Of a DNA stretch of 64,000 nucleotides, positions 45,601-55,273 are shown in pieces (position 1 is the first letter of the stretch; each line of letters starts with the position of its first letter). Under the pieces are notes generated by a model. That model was not told the origin of the DNA, searched no databases, and saw only the letters and a program-made list of their open reading frames with translations. The stretch is from the NCBI GenBank assembly GCA_963925035.1, contig CAWUSK010000021.1, forward strand, positions 62,001 through 126,000, read 5' to 3'. Source of the stretch: UBA4466 sp963925035 (lineage in GTDB: Bacteria; Bacteroidota; Bacteroidia; Flavobacteriales_D; Crocinitomicaceae). Made by a program: the position numbers and the translations under genes.

Positions 45601-48600
45601 AGTATATTCAATTTTGGATGTTAGATCCGTTTAATACTGATGCAGAAAATGTAGATCCAAATGCACAACACAACGGTGGAGATTTGTACTTTAACCTTGG
45701 AAATGTTTCTGAAGATATTTTACCAGATTCTAGAAAAAGTTTTGAAAATGGACTTCCTCCATCAGGAGTGTCAGCAGTAGATGACATGGACACAACAATT
45801 TGGGCACGTGTTTCTACGCAGCAGATTGTTGTAAATGCATTCGACAATGATCCAACCGCTCGAGTTAACCAAGATATAGGGTTGGATGGCTGGAATAATT
45901 TTGACGAACGAGGACATTACGCGGCTTACGTGAATTGGGTTCAAACAAATGCTACTTTATCACCGGAAGCAAAAGCGCGAATGATCGCCGACCCTTCTTC
46001 TGATGATTACAATTACTACCGAGATGACAATTACGATACTGATCAAAAAAGCATCTTAGAGCGTTACAAGAAATTTAATGGAATGGAGGGGAATTCCCCA
46101 ACTCCTGAAATGTCAGACAACGCGAATGCTGATAGCTATCCAACTTTGAGTACAAGTGTACCTGATGTTGAAGACATCAATCAAGACAATAATCTTTCAG
46201 AAACAGAAAGTTATTTCCAATACAAAATTAGTTTACGTCCTGGAGACATGCAGGTAGGTAAAAACTTCATAACCAGTGTTCAGCCTTATAATAAAGGTAA
46301 TGGAGATGTTGAGATGTGGTACCAGTTTAAAGTTCCGGTGCGTGATTTTGACCGTAAAGTAAACGGAATTACAGATTTTAGATCGATTCGTTTTATGCGA
46401 ATGTTCTTGAAAGATTTTGATGAAGAAGTACTGTTGCGTTTTGCGCGTTTAGAATTTATTCGTGGTGAATGGAGGAAATTTTACGAGGATTTAACACAAC
46501 CGGGAGAAGGAGTTACTGTAGATCCGAACCTGACAACGTTCAATATTGGAGCTGTAAATATTCAAGAGAATGACAAAAGAACTCCAATTGAATACAAAGT
46601 TCCACCAGGAATTATTCAAGAAACGGACCCTTCTCAAACTTACCAACGTTTATTGAATGAGCAATCTTTAAGTTTAGAGGTTTGTAATTTAGGAGACGGT
46701 GATGCTAGAGCAGCCTACAGAAATGTGCAATTTGATGTTCGTGCTTACAAGAAATTAAAAATGTTTGTTCACGCGGAAGAAGTGAATCAGGCAATTCAAT
46801 TGAATGATGATGATCTTTCATTATTTGTTCGTTTAGGAACAGACTTTAAAGACAATTATTACGAATATGAAATTCCATTAAAAACTACAGCATGGGGCTC
46901 GAGCCTCGACACAGACATCTGGCCGGAAGAAAACTTTGTGGAAATTGTTTTTGATCACCTCTTGGCCTTGAAGCGAAAAAGAAATGCCGAAATCTCAAAT
47001 GGTTCTTCTGTTGCCTCTTATGTTGTTGAGTATTCTGAGCTTGATCCGGATAATCCAGACCGAATTCTTCGCGTAAAGGGAAGTCCGAATTTACAAGGAA
47101 TAAAAACCATGATGATCGGGATTCGTAATCCTCATAAAGACAAACATTTACTTGATAGTTGGACAGAAGATGGTCAGGCTAAATGCGCTATTGTTTGGGT
47201 AAATGAACTGCGATTGACAGATTTCGTAAGTGAAGGTGGATCTGCTGCAACGGCGCAGATGCAAGTTCAATTGGCAGATTTTGCAAACATTAATATGTCA
47301 GGGAACTATTCTGGAATTAATTGGGGATCTGTAGAAAGTAGAGTCCAAGACCGTCAACGAAATGAGCAAATTGGATTTGATATGAATGCTAATGTTCAGC
47401 TGGGGCAGTTTTTTGGTAAACGAGCGAAAGTTTCACTTCCATTTTTCTACGGATACTCACTAGGGATTATTAATCCTGAGTACGATCCATATAATCCGGA
47501 TATTAAATTAAAAGATTATGAGGATGCTCAAATCAGAAAAGATAGAGCGAAAGACGGACAAGATTACACGGAAAGAAAATCTTATAACTTCACGAATGTG
47601 CGTGTTGGAATGAAAGCTGGAGCCAAACCACGCTTCTGGAGACCGTCGAATTGGGCAGCCAATTATTCGCACTCCGAAACGTATTCTCGTGATTTTAATA
47701 CACGTTACGATCGCACAAAAGTGTGGAATGGTGGATTGGGCTATAACTATTCATTTCCTGCAAAACCAATTACGCCATTCGAAAAAGTGAAATTTATGAA
47801 AAAATCTAATTGGTGGGGATTAATTCGAGATTTCAACTTCTTTTTGATGCCTAAGAGCATGGGCTTTAGTACAGATGTTATGCGAAGTTATAACGAACGT
47901 CAAGTGAAGAACAATATCGTTCCAGACTATGAATTTCAGCCAGTTTATATTAAGCGATTTACTTGGAATAGAAAATATGATTTGGCGTACGATCTTACGA
48001 AGAAATTAAAGTTCAATTTTAGTGCGACCAACCAATCTATCTTCGAAGAAGGAAATCATGCGGTTGATAGAAAAAATGACCCAGACGGATATCGTGAATT
48101 CAAGGATTCAATCTCTTCTCAAATGGGAACGTTTGGGCAAACGATGGATTACACGCACAGTTACTCTTTCAATTATACGCTTCCACTGGATAAAATTCCA
48201 GCTTTGGATTGGGTGAGCGCGAACGTGAAGTATTCTGGTAATTATAACTGGCAACGTGCACCTTTGGGACAAGATGAGTTTGGGAATACCGTGCAAAACA
48301 GTAGAAATATCAATGGAACTGCTCAGTTGAACTTCACCAATTTGTATAACAAAGTACCGTTCTTGAAAAAGGTAAATGGAGGAGGCCGCGCTGGTGTCCG
48401 CCAACCAGCGAATTCAAGAAATGCAATTGCAGGTGGAGATGCACCAGTAGATCCAAAGGAGGAAGTTACTGAAGAACCTGAGAAGCCTGAGTCAGAAATG
48501 ACAGAAAAGGAAAAAAGAAAAGCTGAACGTAAGGAAAAACGTAAAGAAAGAAAAGAAGCACGTAAGAAGAAAAGAAACGGAAAAGTTCATCCAGCTCTAG

Positions 48601-49988
48601 GATTTATTGCACGATTGGCTATGACTGTTAGAAACGTATCTGGAACGTATACACAGACAGACGGAACATTGTTACCGGGTTACAATCAAAGTACAAGTGT
48701 ACTAGGATTTAACCCAAGCTTCAATACTCAAATGGGTGGATTTATCTTTGGTAAACAACGCTATGATATTTGGGGGAAAGAAACGGGTTATAACGTTGCC
48801 GAAGAAGCACGTGACAATGGCTGGTTGGTTCAAAATGAAAACTTGAATAGGCAGTATACGAATACGCACTCGAAGAATATTAACCTAAGAGCTAGTTTAG
48901 AACCTATTAAAGATGTTTCGATTGAACTTTCTGTAACAAAAACATTTGGAACATCTACAGGTGAATTTTACAGATGGAATCCTGTATCAAATTCATACGA
49001 AGGGCAAAGTCGTGTAGAGACTTCAACGCTAACATACTCAAATGTTTCAATTGGATCGTCCTTTATTAAATTGGGTAATGAGTACCAATCATCTACTTTT
49101 GAGAAATTACTTTCCAATCGAGCAGAGGTTTCTCGTTCATTAGGCGAACAACACAATAATTCTGGATTACAACAATCTGGATATTATAGTGGATATGGTG
49201 GCGCGCAACAAGAGGTTGTAATGGGAGCATTCTTAACATCTTATACCAATAGAGGAATCAATGATAAGAATGTTAATCCTATCCGGAATCTTCCGCTTCC
49301 AAACTGGTCTATTAATTACAATGGATTAAAGAACTTTGAGTTCATGAAAAAGATTTTGAGAAACTTTGTCTTACGTCATTCATATACATCTACTGTAAGC
49401 GTTTCCGGAATGCAAACGAACTTGAATGCAGAATTCGATAGTAATGGCGACCCAATTGCACGAGATTTGAATAATAACTTTATTTCGGCTATGCAAGTTC
49501 AGAACATTGTCGTTTCGGAACGATTCGGGCCACTTATTGGTTTTGATGCAACATGGAATGTTAAAGGACAAGGATTAATCACGAAGTTTGAATACAAGAA
49601 AGATAGAAACGCAACTTTATCATTGAACAATAACCAAGTGACAGAAATTCTAGGTGAAGAGTATGTAATTGGTATTGGGTATAAATTCAACAAAGTGAAA
49701 TTACCTATCAAGAAAATTGAAGCGAGTCCAGTAAACCTTCGTTTTGACTTCTCATTCAGAGATAACTTGACAGTTATTCGTAAGATAGTTGAGAATTCGA
49801 ATCAAGCAACGGCAGGACAAAAAGTAATTTCTATCAAGGCTTCTGTCGATTACAACGTTACTAAGTTTGTCACTTTGATGTTGTATTATGATCAAACGTT
49901 AAATACTCCTAAGGTTGCAACATCTTATCCAACCGGAAACATCAATGCAGGACTTCGTTTACGTTTCAACTTAGCAGGTGTGAACTAA
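42681..49988 (+). CDS. sprA: T9SS outer-membrane translocon protein SprA
   Basis: Giant outer-membrane barrel through which T9SS cargo passes; also needed for gliding where present. 2435 residues. The ATG at 42681 begins a signal peptide (RLILVFFLLTTTLAISQ); a TTG 8 codons earlier is less likely. Family marks include SMMTLDEYLEYERQKSL near the start, the long beta-strand-rich body, TSYIDDFEGAQSSIDL, and the GLRLRFNLAGVN terminus. A Lys/Glu/Arg-rich stretch sits near residues 1925-1968. A TAATTTTG at 42652-42659 could be an internal -7 box. The stop overlaps the next gene (TAATG). Confidence 0.95.
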   Translation: MRLILVFFLLTTTLAISQDSTLVFPIENGVDPTQTAPQSFDLGDPTGVNQTIVYDPITGTYVFKETIGNTGLNYRNPSMMTLDEYLEYERQKSLQENWKEKIDEQTAENQPMEFPIKIGSKLFESFFGSDQITIRPQGTVELSLGVNSSRYDNPLIPVKQRKITRFDFDQQINLNLVGEIGTRLKLGVSYNTQAAFDFDNITKLQYAGDEDQIIQKIELGNVSMALPTSLIQGSQTLFGATTQLKFGNTTVDLIAASSKGKRDEINITGKAQVQEFELSADNYEVNKHYFVNLYHHDHYDQSMSTLPIVNTTVNITRMEVWLTNRTNNTDNTRNIIAFTDLGEALSQNVQGNPGNLSSSELPDNDANGLYAWASGQPLVRGFVSAVSVLTSQGTTPGPFQQAFDYEKVQNARKLSEQEFSYNAQLGFISLNQPLNNDEVLAVSYEYTYRGETYQVGEFSTDGIAGQEALILKLLKPTIINPQNKVWDLMMKNVYSIGAYQVDQTGFRLDLLYNNPATSLSVPFMPSENLGPNVTGISDKQLVTLLEMDKINVSNQPFSDGSFDFVPIQFNGNRAENGGTINTRNGRVYFSTVEPFGKTLADKLDAAGVSPVIIKQIAYTELYDSTKTAAQQIPSKNRFSFKGEYQSSISSDIPLNALNVPEGAVSVTAGGIKLTEGVDYTVDYNLGRVKIINTGILESNTPIKISIESNSVFGFQSKSLFGARVAHKFGTKLNIAGTWMRMQERPVTQKVDYGSEPFKNNIIGFDFQYRTEVPFLTKLVDMLPVISTKEKSTFSFNGEFAHLIPGTPRAISKDGTSYIDDFEGAQSSIDLKSVSSWRLATIPQGQPDLFPEAGAQDLTAGAKRSKLAWYNIDPLFYQSSSLTPQHIIDDPQQLADSRMRAVNQKDIWPNWDPQYGSITNVSILDLAYYPNERGMYNYDITNAVNPDGTFTNPENRWGGIMRALSTTNFEETNIEYIQFWMLDPFNTDAENVDPNAQHNGGDLYFNLGNVSEDILPDSRKSFENGLPPSGVSAVDDMDTTIWARVSTQQIVVNAFDNDPTARVNQDIGLDGWNNFDERGHYAAYVNWVQTNATLSPEAKARMIADPSSDDYNYYRDDNYDTDQKSILERYKKFNGMEGNSPTPEMSDNANADSYPTLSTSVPDVEDINQDNNLSETESYFQYKISLRPGDMQVGKNFITSVQPYNKGNGDVEMWYQFKVPVRDFDRKVNGITDFRSIRFMRMFLKDFDEEVLLRFARLEFIRGEWRKFYEDLTQPGEGVTVDPNLTTFNIGAVNIQENDKRTPIEYKVPPGIIQETDPSQTYQRLLNEQSLSLEVCNLGDGDARAAYRNVQFDVRAYKKLKMFVHAEEVNQAIQLNDDDLSLFVRLGTDFKDNYYEYEIPLKTTAWGSSLDTDIWPEENFVEIVFDHLLALKRKRNAEISNGSSVASYVVEYSELDPDNPDRILRVKGSPNLQGIKTMMIGIRNPHKDKHLLDSWTEDGQAKCAIVWVNELRLTDFVSEGGSAATAQMQVQLADFANINMSGNYSGINWGSVESRVQDRQRNEQIGFDMNANVQLGQFFGKRAKVSLPFFYGYSLGIINPEYDPYNPDIKLKDYEDAQIRKDRAKDGQDYTERKSYNFTNVRVGMKAGAKPRFWRPSNWAANYSHSETYSRDFNTRYDRTKVWNGGLGYNYSFPAKPITPFEKVKFMKKSNWWGLIRDFNFFLMPKSMGFSTDVMRSYNERQVKNNIVPDYEFQPVYIKRFTWNRKYDLAYDLTKKLKFNFSATNQSIFEEGNHAVDRKNDPDGYREFKDSISSQMGTFGQTMDYTHSYSFNYTLPLDKIPALDWVSANVKYSGNYNWQRAPLGQDEFGNTVQNSRNINGTAQLNFTNLYNKVPFLKKVNGGGRAGVRQPANSRNAIAGGDAPVDPKEEVTEEPEKPESEMTEKEKRKAERKEKRKERKEARKKKRNGKVHPALGFIARLAMTVRNVSGTYTQTDGTLLPGYNQSTSVLGFNPSFNTQMGGFIFGKQRYDIWGKETGYNVAEEARDNGWLVQNENLNRQYTNTHSKNINLRASLEPIKDVSIELSVTKTFGTSTGEFYRWNPVSNSYEGQSRVETSTLTYSNVSIGSSFIKLGNEYQSSTFEKLLSNRAEVSRSLGEQHNNSGLQQSGYYSGYGGAQQEVVMGAFLTSYTNRGINDKNVNPIRNLPLPNWSINYNGLKNFEFMKKILRNFVLRHSYTSTVSVSGMQTNLNAEFDSNGDPIARDLNNNFISAMQVQNIVVSERFGPLIGFDATWNVKGQGLITKFEYKKDRNATLSLNNNQVTEILGEEYVIGIGYKFNKVKLPIKKIEASPVNLRFDFSFRDNLTVIRKIVENSNQATAGQKVISIKASVDYNVTKFVTLMLYYDQTLNTPKVATSYPTGNINAGLRLRFNLAGVN

Positions 49989-50434
49989 TGGTTATTAGAA
50001 GTGCTGATCCCAAAGATGTTCCAGCCATTCTGGATCTAATTATTGGTTTAGCCGTATTCGAAAATGAACCAGATCAAGTAATAAATACAGTTGGCAAACT
50101 TCACGACGACCTTTTTGTATCGAAATACTGCGAAGCATTCGTTGCTGAATTTGAAAACAAGGTCGTTGGATTTGCTATTTTTTACACTTCTTATTCCACT
50201 TGGAAAGGACCTTGTATTTACTTGGAAGACCTTTTTGTATTGGAAGATTATAGAAAGACCGGAGTTGGCTCTCAACTTTTTGATAAAGTTGTCGAAACAG
50301 CTAAAGACCGTAAAGTGGAGCGCATGGATTGGCAAGTGCTGGTCTGGAATGAACCAGCAATTCAATTCTACAAGAAGAAAAACGCCAGTCTTGACGGTGA
50401 ATGGATCAACGGACGTTTGTTTTTTGAGGATTAA
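49988..50434 (+). CDS. GNAT family N-acetyltransferase (SSAT/thialysine type)
   Basis: 148-residue acetyl-CoA-dependent transferase. FAIFYTSYSTWKGPCIYLEDLFV and YRKTGVGSQLFDKVVE (the acetyl-CoA loop, here TGVGSQL) match the diamine/thialysine acetyltransferase subgroup, and WNEPAIQFYKKKNA is the usual C-terminal block. The substrate, a polyamine or amino-acid derivative, is inferred only. Start overlaps the sprA stop (TAATG), so it is coupled. Confidence 0.85.
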   Translation: MVIRSADPKDVPAILDLIIGLAVFENEPDQVINTVGKLHDDLFVSKYCEAFVAEFENKVVGFAIFYTSYSTWKGPCIYLEDLFVLEDYRKTGVGSQLFDKVVETAKDRKVERMDWQVLVWNEPAIQFYKKKNASLDGEWINGRLFFED

Positions 50435-50472
50435 ATGACATCCTGCTATTCTGAGAGTTTAATCAATTATTC

Positions 50473-51798
50473 TTACAACAAGTCATTCGCTAAATTTGCG
50501 AGTTCTGATCTTTCTCCTTTCTCAAGTTTTACATGCGCAAATAGCTGTTGTCCATTCAATCTATCTATCAGATAAGCTAATCCATTACTATGCTCATCTA
50601 AATACGGCGTATCAATTTGATTGGTGTCACCAGTGAAGATTATTTTTGTGTTTTCACCAGCACGTGTAATGATTGTTTTTACTTCATGTGGAGTTAAGTT
50701 TTGCGCCTCATCCACTATGAAAATGATATTGGAAAGACTTCTGCCTCTTATAAATGCAAGCGGAGCGATTACAATTTTTCCACCCTCTTCCAATTCTAGT
50801 ATTGACTTGTATTTTTTTTCGTTTTCGCCAAATTGAGATTTAATGAATTTTAAATTATCCCACAATGGTTCCATGTAAGGCCCAATTTTATCATTAGCAT
50901 CTCCCGGAAGAAAACCAATTTCTTTGTTGGAAAGAGGAACAATAGGACGCGCAAGAATAATTTGTTGGTATTTTTTACTTTGTTCTAAAGCTGAAGCTAA
51001 AGCAAGTAATGTTTTTCCCGTTCCCGCAACGCCTTGAAGGGCTACTAGTTTTATATCGGGATTCAACAATGCATGCAATGCGAATGCTTGTTCTGCATTT
51101 TTAGGTTTAATTCCGCACACAAATTCCTTTTCAATGCGCTCAATATGGTCTAAATGCGGATTATAAACTGCCAAGGAAGACGTTTTACCGTTTTTTAGTA
51201 TATAGTATCCATTCGCAATTTTATGTGTCCCTAAAATACCATCTTCTTCAATTTTCCCTTTCGTGAAAATTTGCCGAATTTGATCTGAATCTACATTCTC
51301 AATGGTGCAAACACTCGAGTCTTTTGTTATTTCGTTATTAACCTTCCCTGTTTTATAATCTTCGGCCTGAATCCCAAGTGCTTTTGCCTTTATTCTTAGG
51401 TTGATGTCCTTGGTAACTAAAATAACGTCGTACTTAGTCTCAGTCTCTTTTAAGTAAAGCGCTGCATTGATAATTTTATGATCGTTTTTACCTTTTGAGT
51501 ATACATTTTCGGCATTCAATCCTTCTGGATTTTCTGCCAATACAATTTTAAACCTGCCCATTTCTTTGCCAAGTAAAATCCAATCTTGCAAACTCGAGTT
51601 AATTGAAATTTTATCGATGAATCGTATGACTTCGCGCGCCGAAAAGTTTTTGGTATCGTTTCCTATTTTGAAGTTATCCAATTCTTCCAATACAGTAATT
51701 GGAATCGCAACATCATTATTTTTAAATGTTGTTATTGACTGGTGATCATGAAGTAAAACGGATGTGTCTAGCACAAAAATCTTTTTCTTGTTTGGCAT
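50473..51798 (-). CDS. PIN-domain/PhoH-like ATPase
   Basis: 441-residue protein with an N-terminal PIN nuclease-like domain (KIFVLDTSVLLHDHQSI, then ITVLEELDNFK) and a C-terminal PhoH-type ATPase: Walker A LQGVAGTGKTLLALA, Walker B IIFIVDEAQNLTPHEVK, then FTGDTNQID. This is the YlaK/PhoH2 arrangement, associated with RNA processing or unwinding. It is monocistronic by appearance and converges with the GNAT gene. Confidence 0.9.
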   Translation of the reverse strand: MPNKKKIFVLDTSVLLHDHQSITTFKNNDVAIPITVLEELDNFKIGNDTKNFSAREVIRFIDKISINSSLQDWILLGKEMGRFKIVLAENPEGLNAENVYSKGKNDHKIINAALYLKETETKYDVILVTKDINLRIKAKALGIQAEDYKTGKVNNEITKDSSVCTIENVDSDQIRQIFTKGKIEEDGILGTHKIANGYYILKNGKTSSLAVYNPHLDHIERIEKEFVCGIKPKNAEQAFALHALLNPDIKLVALQGVAGTGKTLLALASALEQSKKYQQIILARPIVPLSNKEIGFLPGDANDKIGPYMEPLWDNLKFIKSQFGENEKKYKSILELEEGGKIVIAPLAFIRGRSLSNIIFIVDEAQNLTPHEVKTIITRAGENTKIIFTGDTNQIDTPYLDEHSNGLAYLIDRLNGQQLFAHVKLEKGERSELANLANDLL

Positions 51799-51950
51799 AG
51801 TCAGGTTTTTCCTTTCAATTTACTAGTAATTGAAGTACTATTGGCAATATTACATTTAGAGTTATTGACAAATAAATGTTGAATGCAAAAATTATCGAGA
51901 TTTCGGTCCTTAGATTTCAGACAGAATCGGCGCATTACTATACGCATAAT

Positions 51951-53294
51951 CTAGTTAGCAGGAATGTAATCTGAAATCAATTTCTGAAGAGGGACTTGAA
52001 TTCTTCCGAAAACCGTTTTTGTTTTTGTAGAATCGATGAAAAACGCTATTGGTGTATAGTTAAAATTCCATGTTATACTAGAAATGGAGTCAGATTTTAA
52101 TTTTGGAGTGTAATTGCTCGTATGGAAGACCAATCCATCGCTGTTTTTTTTAATATGAAATGGTGAAGAATAAAGAAATCTGTATTTGTCGTCACTTTCC
52201 GTTATGAGACCTTTAGAAAACAAACTATTTAAGAAGGAATTTTTATTCTCTTTCATGGATAGAAAAAGGTCAAATCCTGCAATTTTCACGTCCTTATAAC
52301 TTACCACGTCTGTCACTTCAAAATTCTCATCTAATTCAGAAGTAATGTATTGTTCTTTTATCGTTTGAAATCCACCTTGCCTGTATGAAAGATCTCCATT
52401 CCAAGTATTTAAGAACAATGTTGTAGGGAAATTAATTTTACGTCCAAGTTTATTTAAAATAATTGAAATTGGATCATTTTCTGAATTCTTTAGACGATTC
52501 ACATCAAAATGTAAATTAATTATATTTTTAGTAAACGTCTTTTTCTCGTAAGCTTTACCAGAGTTCTTAAGTTGAAAGGACAACGAATCAAACTGGGTAA
52601 TTACGGTATGAAAATAAAAATGAGTCGAATCATTGGTCATGGAAATCTCTGTGGATTCAATACCTAATTCCCTTAGTTGTTCTAGATGAAGCTGTGCATA
52701 AACTGGTCGATTTTCTGGTGTTCGCTTGTTAAAGAAAATGCGCCACTTTGGTGAAATTTCATTTCGCTTCGCTTTTAAGACACCTTCTATGCGTTTTTTG
52801 AAGTTTTTCCCTTGGTATACGAAGATCCAGTCATTGCCGTAAACCAAAGATATTTCAGAAGCTTCAATTTGATAGACTTTTGTATCTAAAAAGTCGATTT
52901 CAGTGACGTTTGTAAACTTTTTGAGGTACCCAATTCCAGCCGGAACTTTACTGCTATCTCTCAAATGTACAATCGCGCCCCAATCTTTTAGTTTTTTATC
53001 CTTTTCATTTGCAAAAAAATAGACCGGTTCTTGAAAATTTAAACCGTAGTTTTTCCCTTGGCTTAGCAAAAATTCAGGGGTGATAAAATCCCGAAAAGGA
53101 ATTCGGTAATAAAACATGGTTTTTGAGAGCGATCTTGATAAATCGAGAATGTCTGACTGTCCGATAATATCAGCTTCTGGTAGTCGATCAAACACACGAG
53201 GTGGAAGTGCGTCTTCGGTTATCCACGGCTTGAAATATAGAATTGTTGCAAGGGCTGCTGCAAGAACTGAAATTAAAAAAAGGTTACGAAACAT
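51951..53294 (-). CDS. Envelope protein of unknown function, possible DUF4836 relative
   Basis: 447 residues with an N-terminal signal anchor or signal peptide (FRNLFLISVLAAALATILYF), otherwise soluble, so periplasmic or membrane-anchored. I do not recognise a named domain. Its layout (YYRIPFRDFITPEFLLSQ, then FQEPVYFFANE, an LKKFTNVTEIDF helix-strand, SLVYGNDWIFVYQG) parallels the upstream DUF4836-type protein, suggesting distant common descent. It follows that gene by 11 bases and is last in the three-gene cluster. Confidence 0.7.
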   Translation of the reverse strand: MFRNLFLISVLAAALATILYFKPWITEDALPPRVFDRLPEADIIGQSDILDLSRSLSKTMFYYRIPFRDFITPEFLLSQGKNYGLNFQEPVYFFANEKDKKLKDWGAIVHLRDSSKVPAGIGYLKKFTNVTEIDFLDTKVYQIEASEISLVYGNDWIFVYQGKNFKKRIEGVLKAKRNEISPKWRIFFNKRTPENRPVYAQLHLEQLRELGIESTEISMTNDSTHFYFHTVITQFDSLSFQLKNSGKAYEKKTFTKNIINLHFDVNRLKNSENDPISIILNKLGRKINFPTTLFLNTWNGDLSYRQGGFQTIKEQYITSELDENFEVTDVVSYKDVKIAGFDLFLSMKENKNSFLNSLFSKGLITESDDKYRFLYSSPFHIKKNSDGLVFHTSNYTPKLKSDSISSITWNFNYTPIAFFIDSTKTKTVFGRIQVPLQKLISDYIPAN

Positions 53295-53305
53295 TCAGAA
53301 ATTAC

Positions 53306-55207
53306 TTATTTGGCAATGACGTAAAGGCTATTAATCAAATCCAAGACATACGTACCAGAACTATCGTATTCTCCTTCAAAGTTGTAAATTAAATTGAAAG
53401 TAGTTTTGTTTTTAGAAGTTCCAGAAGATGTAAATTCAAGTGTTCCTGTTTTACCGCGTGTAACATCGATTAATTGATTTTCTCTATCGCTAAACAAGCT
53501 TTTTGGCAAACTTTCGATGGCCTTTCCTAAATCAATGTAAGAATATGCAACGCCACTTTTAACTGCTTTTTTCTGAGTTGCTTTTCCAAGCGAATTGGCA
53601 CCAAATCCTTTGGGATTGTTAATTGCTAGTTCCTCATCATTTGTGATGATAAAAATTCCATCATTTACAATTAAGTATAACGGAGCTGCGTTTAGCATTC
53701 CGTTTTCTATTTCTATATAAGCATCGTGTTTTGTCCAGTTTGGAGCAATTTTGCAAAAACGTGATAATAATTTCGATGCGATGTCAGAGCGGTCTGTTGC
53801 GAATCCTGTAGTAAAAATTGGCATGTCTTCCTCTGCGTCTGCTGTTTGCTCGGTATATTCAAATGTTTCATCATCGTAATCAAAAATGACTTTGGTCGTT
53901 TTTACTTTTTTGATTCCATTGTAAGTGGCAAACATTCCTCCTTTGTACGTGTCAAAAATGGCATCTTTATTTAAAAATTCATCCATGATTTCAAGCATCA
54001 AAAGACTGTAAGCTATGTCTTTTGTGTTTTCCGCTTCACGCTCAAGTATTGGAACAATAACCTTATACGCTTGTTCGTATGCGGCACGTAAATTAACACG
54101 GTAAGTAAAAAACGCACTGTTTTCCGCGTGCACGTATTTAAAGAAGTTTTTATCAAATTTAGTATCCGTCAATTTTTCATAGATGGAACCTAATTTATCG
54201 CCATAATTTGCGTCCATGCGCATTTCAATGGAATGATCTGTCAAGGCTAATTCACCTAATATTACATTGTCCTTATAAATTTCGTATAAGTCGTTGTACA
54301 AGAATGGATAATGTAAACTCATGTAGCGTATATCATAGCCTTTTCTTATGGTTCTTGAATTGTCGATGTAAAATGTACCTTCAGATGACTTTTTCACTTG
54401 GGCCGCAAAACGAATGTCTTCCGTAATCAAACTTTTCCCTTCTATAAAAAGCTCGTCATTTACTTTTTTTAAGAATTGAAGTTGAAGTGTTAATTCAACA
54501 GAATCTCGAAATTCATAATACGTTTTTTCCGTAGGGTCGGCACCTGCTGCTGGCAGTTCTTCATCCTCTATTTCGATAGGATTTGAAGTGTTTTCTTCAA
54601 TTTCCATTTCTTCGAAAAACTCTGGATCCATAGATTCAGCTTCATTTTCGAGCCATATGTCTGATCCTTCATCGTAATAATTGTAATCATCGGACCATGG
54701 ATATTCGTTGCCATTCGCATACCAAACAGAATCTGTTATGTCGTTCACATAACGATCATTCGGTGTAACACGGTATAGAATTCCAACGTTTCCTTTAATA
54801 GCAATACGATTAAAGTAAGAAATGTAAAATTCAACTCCGGGATATTCACTTTCCATCGATTGAAAATCATCAAATACTTCGAACAACATTTTTTTATCAG
54901 AGAGACCAAATGTAAACCCTGAAACCTCGTAGTCATCACCATTTCCGTAAAACACATTGAATTTTTGATCGAAATCAAATCCAGATTCTTTCAACGTTTT
55001 CCCAGAAGTAGACCCATCGAACAACTCTTGCTGAACTTCTTCCATGAACTCATATTTTACCAATTCATCCAAAGATATTTTTTGAAATAAACTGATGTTA
55101 TTGATGCTAAAAACAGAAGCCGCATCTTTTGGGACGAGGTTTTCAGAGTTCTGCCCAAAAACAATAGCGTTAAATATTAGAAAAGTAAAAATGAAATTAA
55201 TCTTCAT
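53306..55207 (-). CDS. DUF4836-like exported protein
   Basis: 633 residues with a cleavable signal peptide (KINFIFTFLIFNAIVFGQ). The opening NLVPKDAASVFSINNISLFQ and the tail QLIDVTRGKTGTLEFTS resemble DUF4836, a Bacteroidota family of unknown role. A strongly acidic stretch lies around residues 180-240 (DEGSDIWLENEAESMDPEFF and on). Probably periplasmic. Middle gene of the cluster, 66 bases after the lipoprotein gene. Confidence 0.75.
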   Translation of the reverse strand: MKINFIFTFLIFNAIVFGQNSENLVPKDAASVFSINNISLFQKISLDELVKYEFMEEVQQELFDGSTSGKTLKESGFDFDQKFNVFYGNGDDYEVSGFTFGLSDKKMLFEVFDDFQSMESEYPGVEFYISYFNRIAIKGNVGILYRVTPNDRYVNDITDSVWYANGNEYPWSDDYNYYDEGSDIWLENEAESMDPEFFEEMEIEENTSNPIEIEDEELPAAGADPTEKTYYEFRDSVELTLQLQFLKKVNDELFIEGKSLITEDIRFAAQVKKSSEGTFYIDNSRTIRKGYDIRYMSLHYPFLYNDLYEIYKDNVILGELALTDHSIEMRMDANYGDKLGSIYEKLTDTKFDKNFFKYVHAENSAFFTYRVNLRAAYEQAYKVIVPILEREAENTKDIAYSLLMLEIMDEFLNKDAIFDTYKGGMFATYNGIKKVKTTKVIFDYDDETFEYTEQTADAEEDMPIFTTGFATDRSDIASKLLSRFCKIAPNWTKHDAYIEIENGMLNAAPLYLIVNDGIFIITNDEELAINNPKGFGANSLGKATQKKAVKSGVAYSYIDLGKAIESLPKSLFSDRENQLIDVTRGKTGTLEFTSSGTSKNKTTFNLIYNFEGEYDSSGTYVLDLINSLYVIAK

Positions 55208-55273
55208 AGCTAAATTTTGTATGCGGTTAAATAAAAGCGAAATTGTACTACAAAACTACAAAAAGGAACGGTG

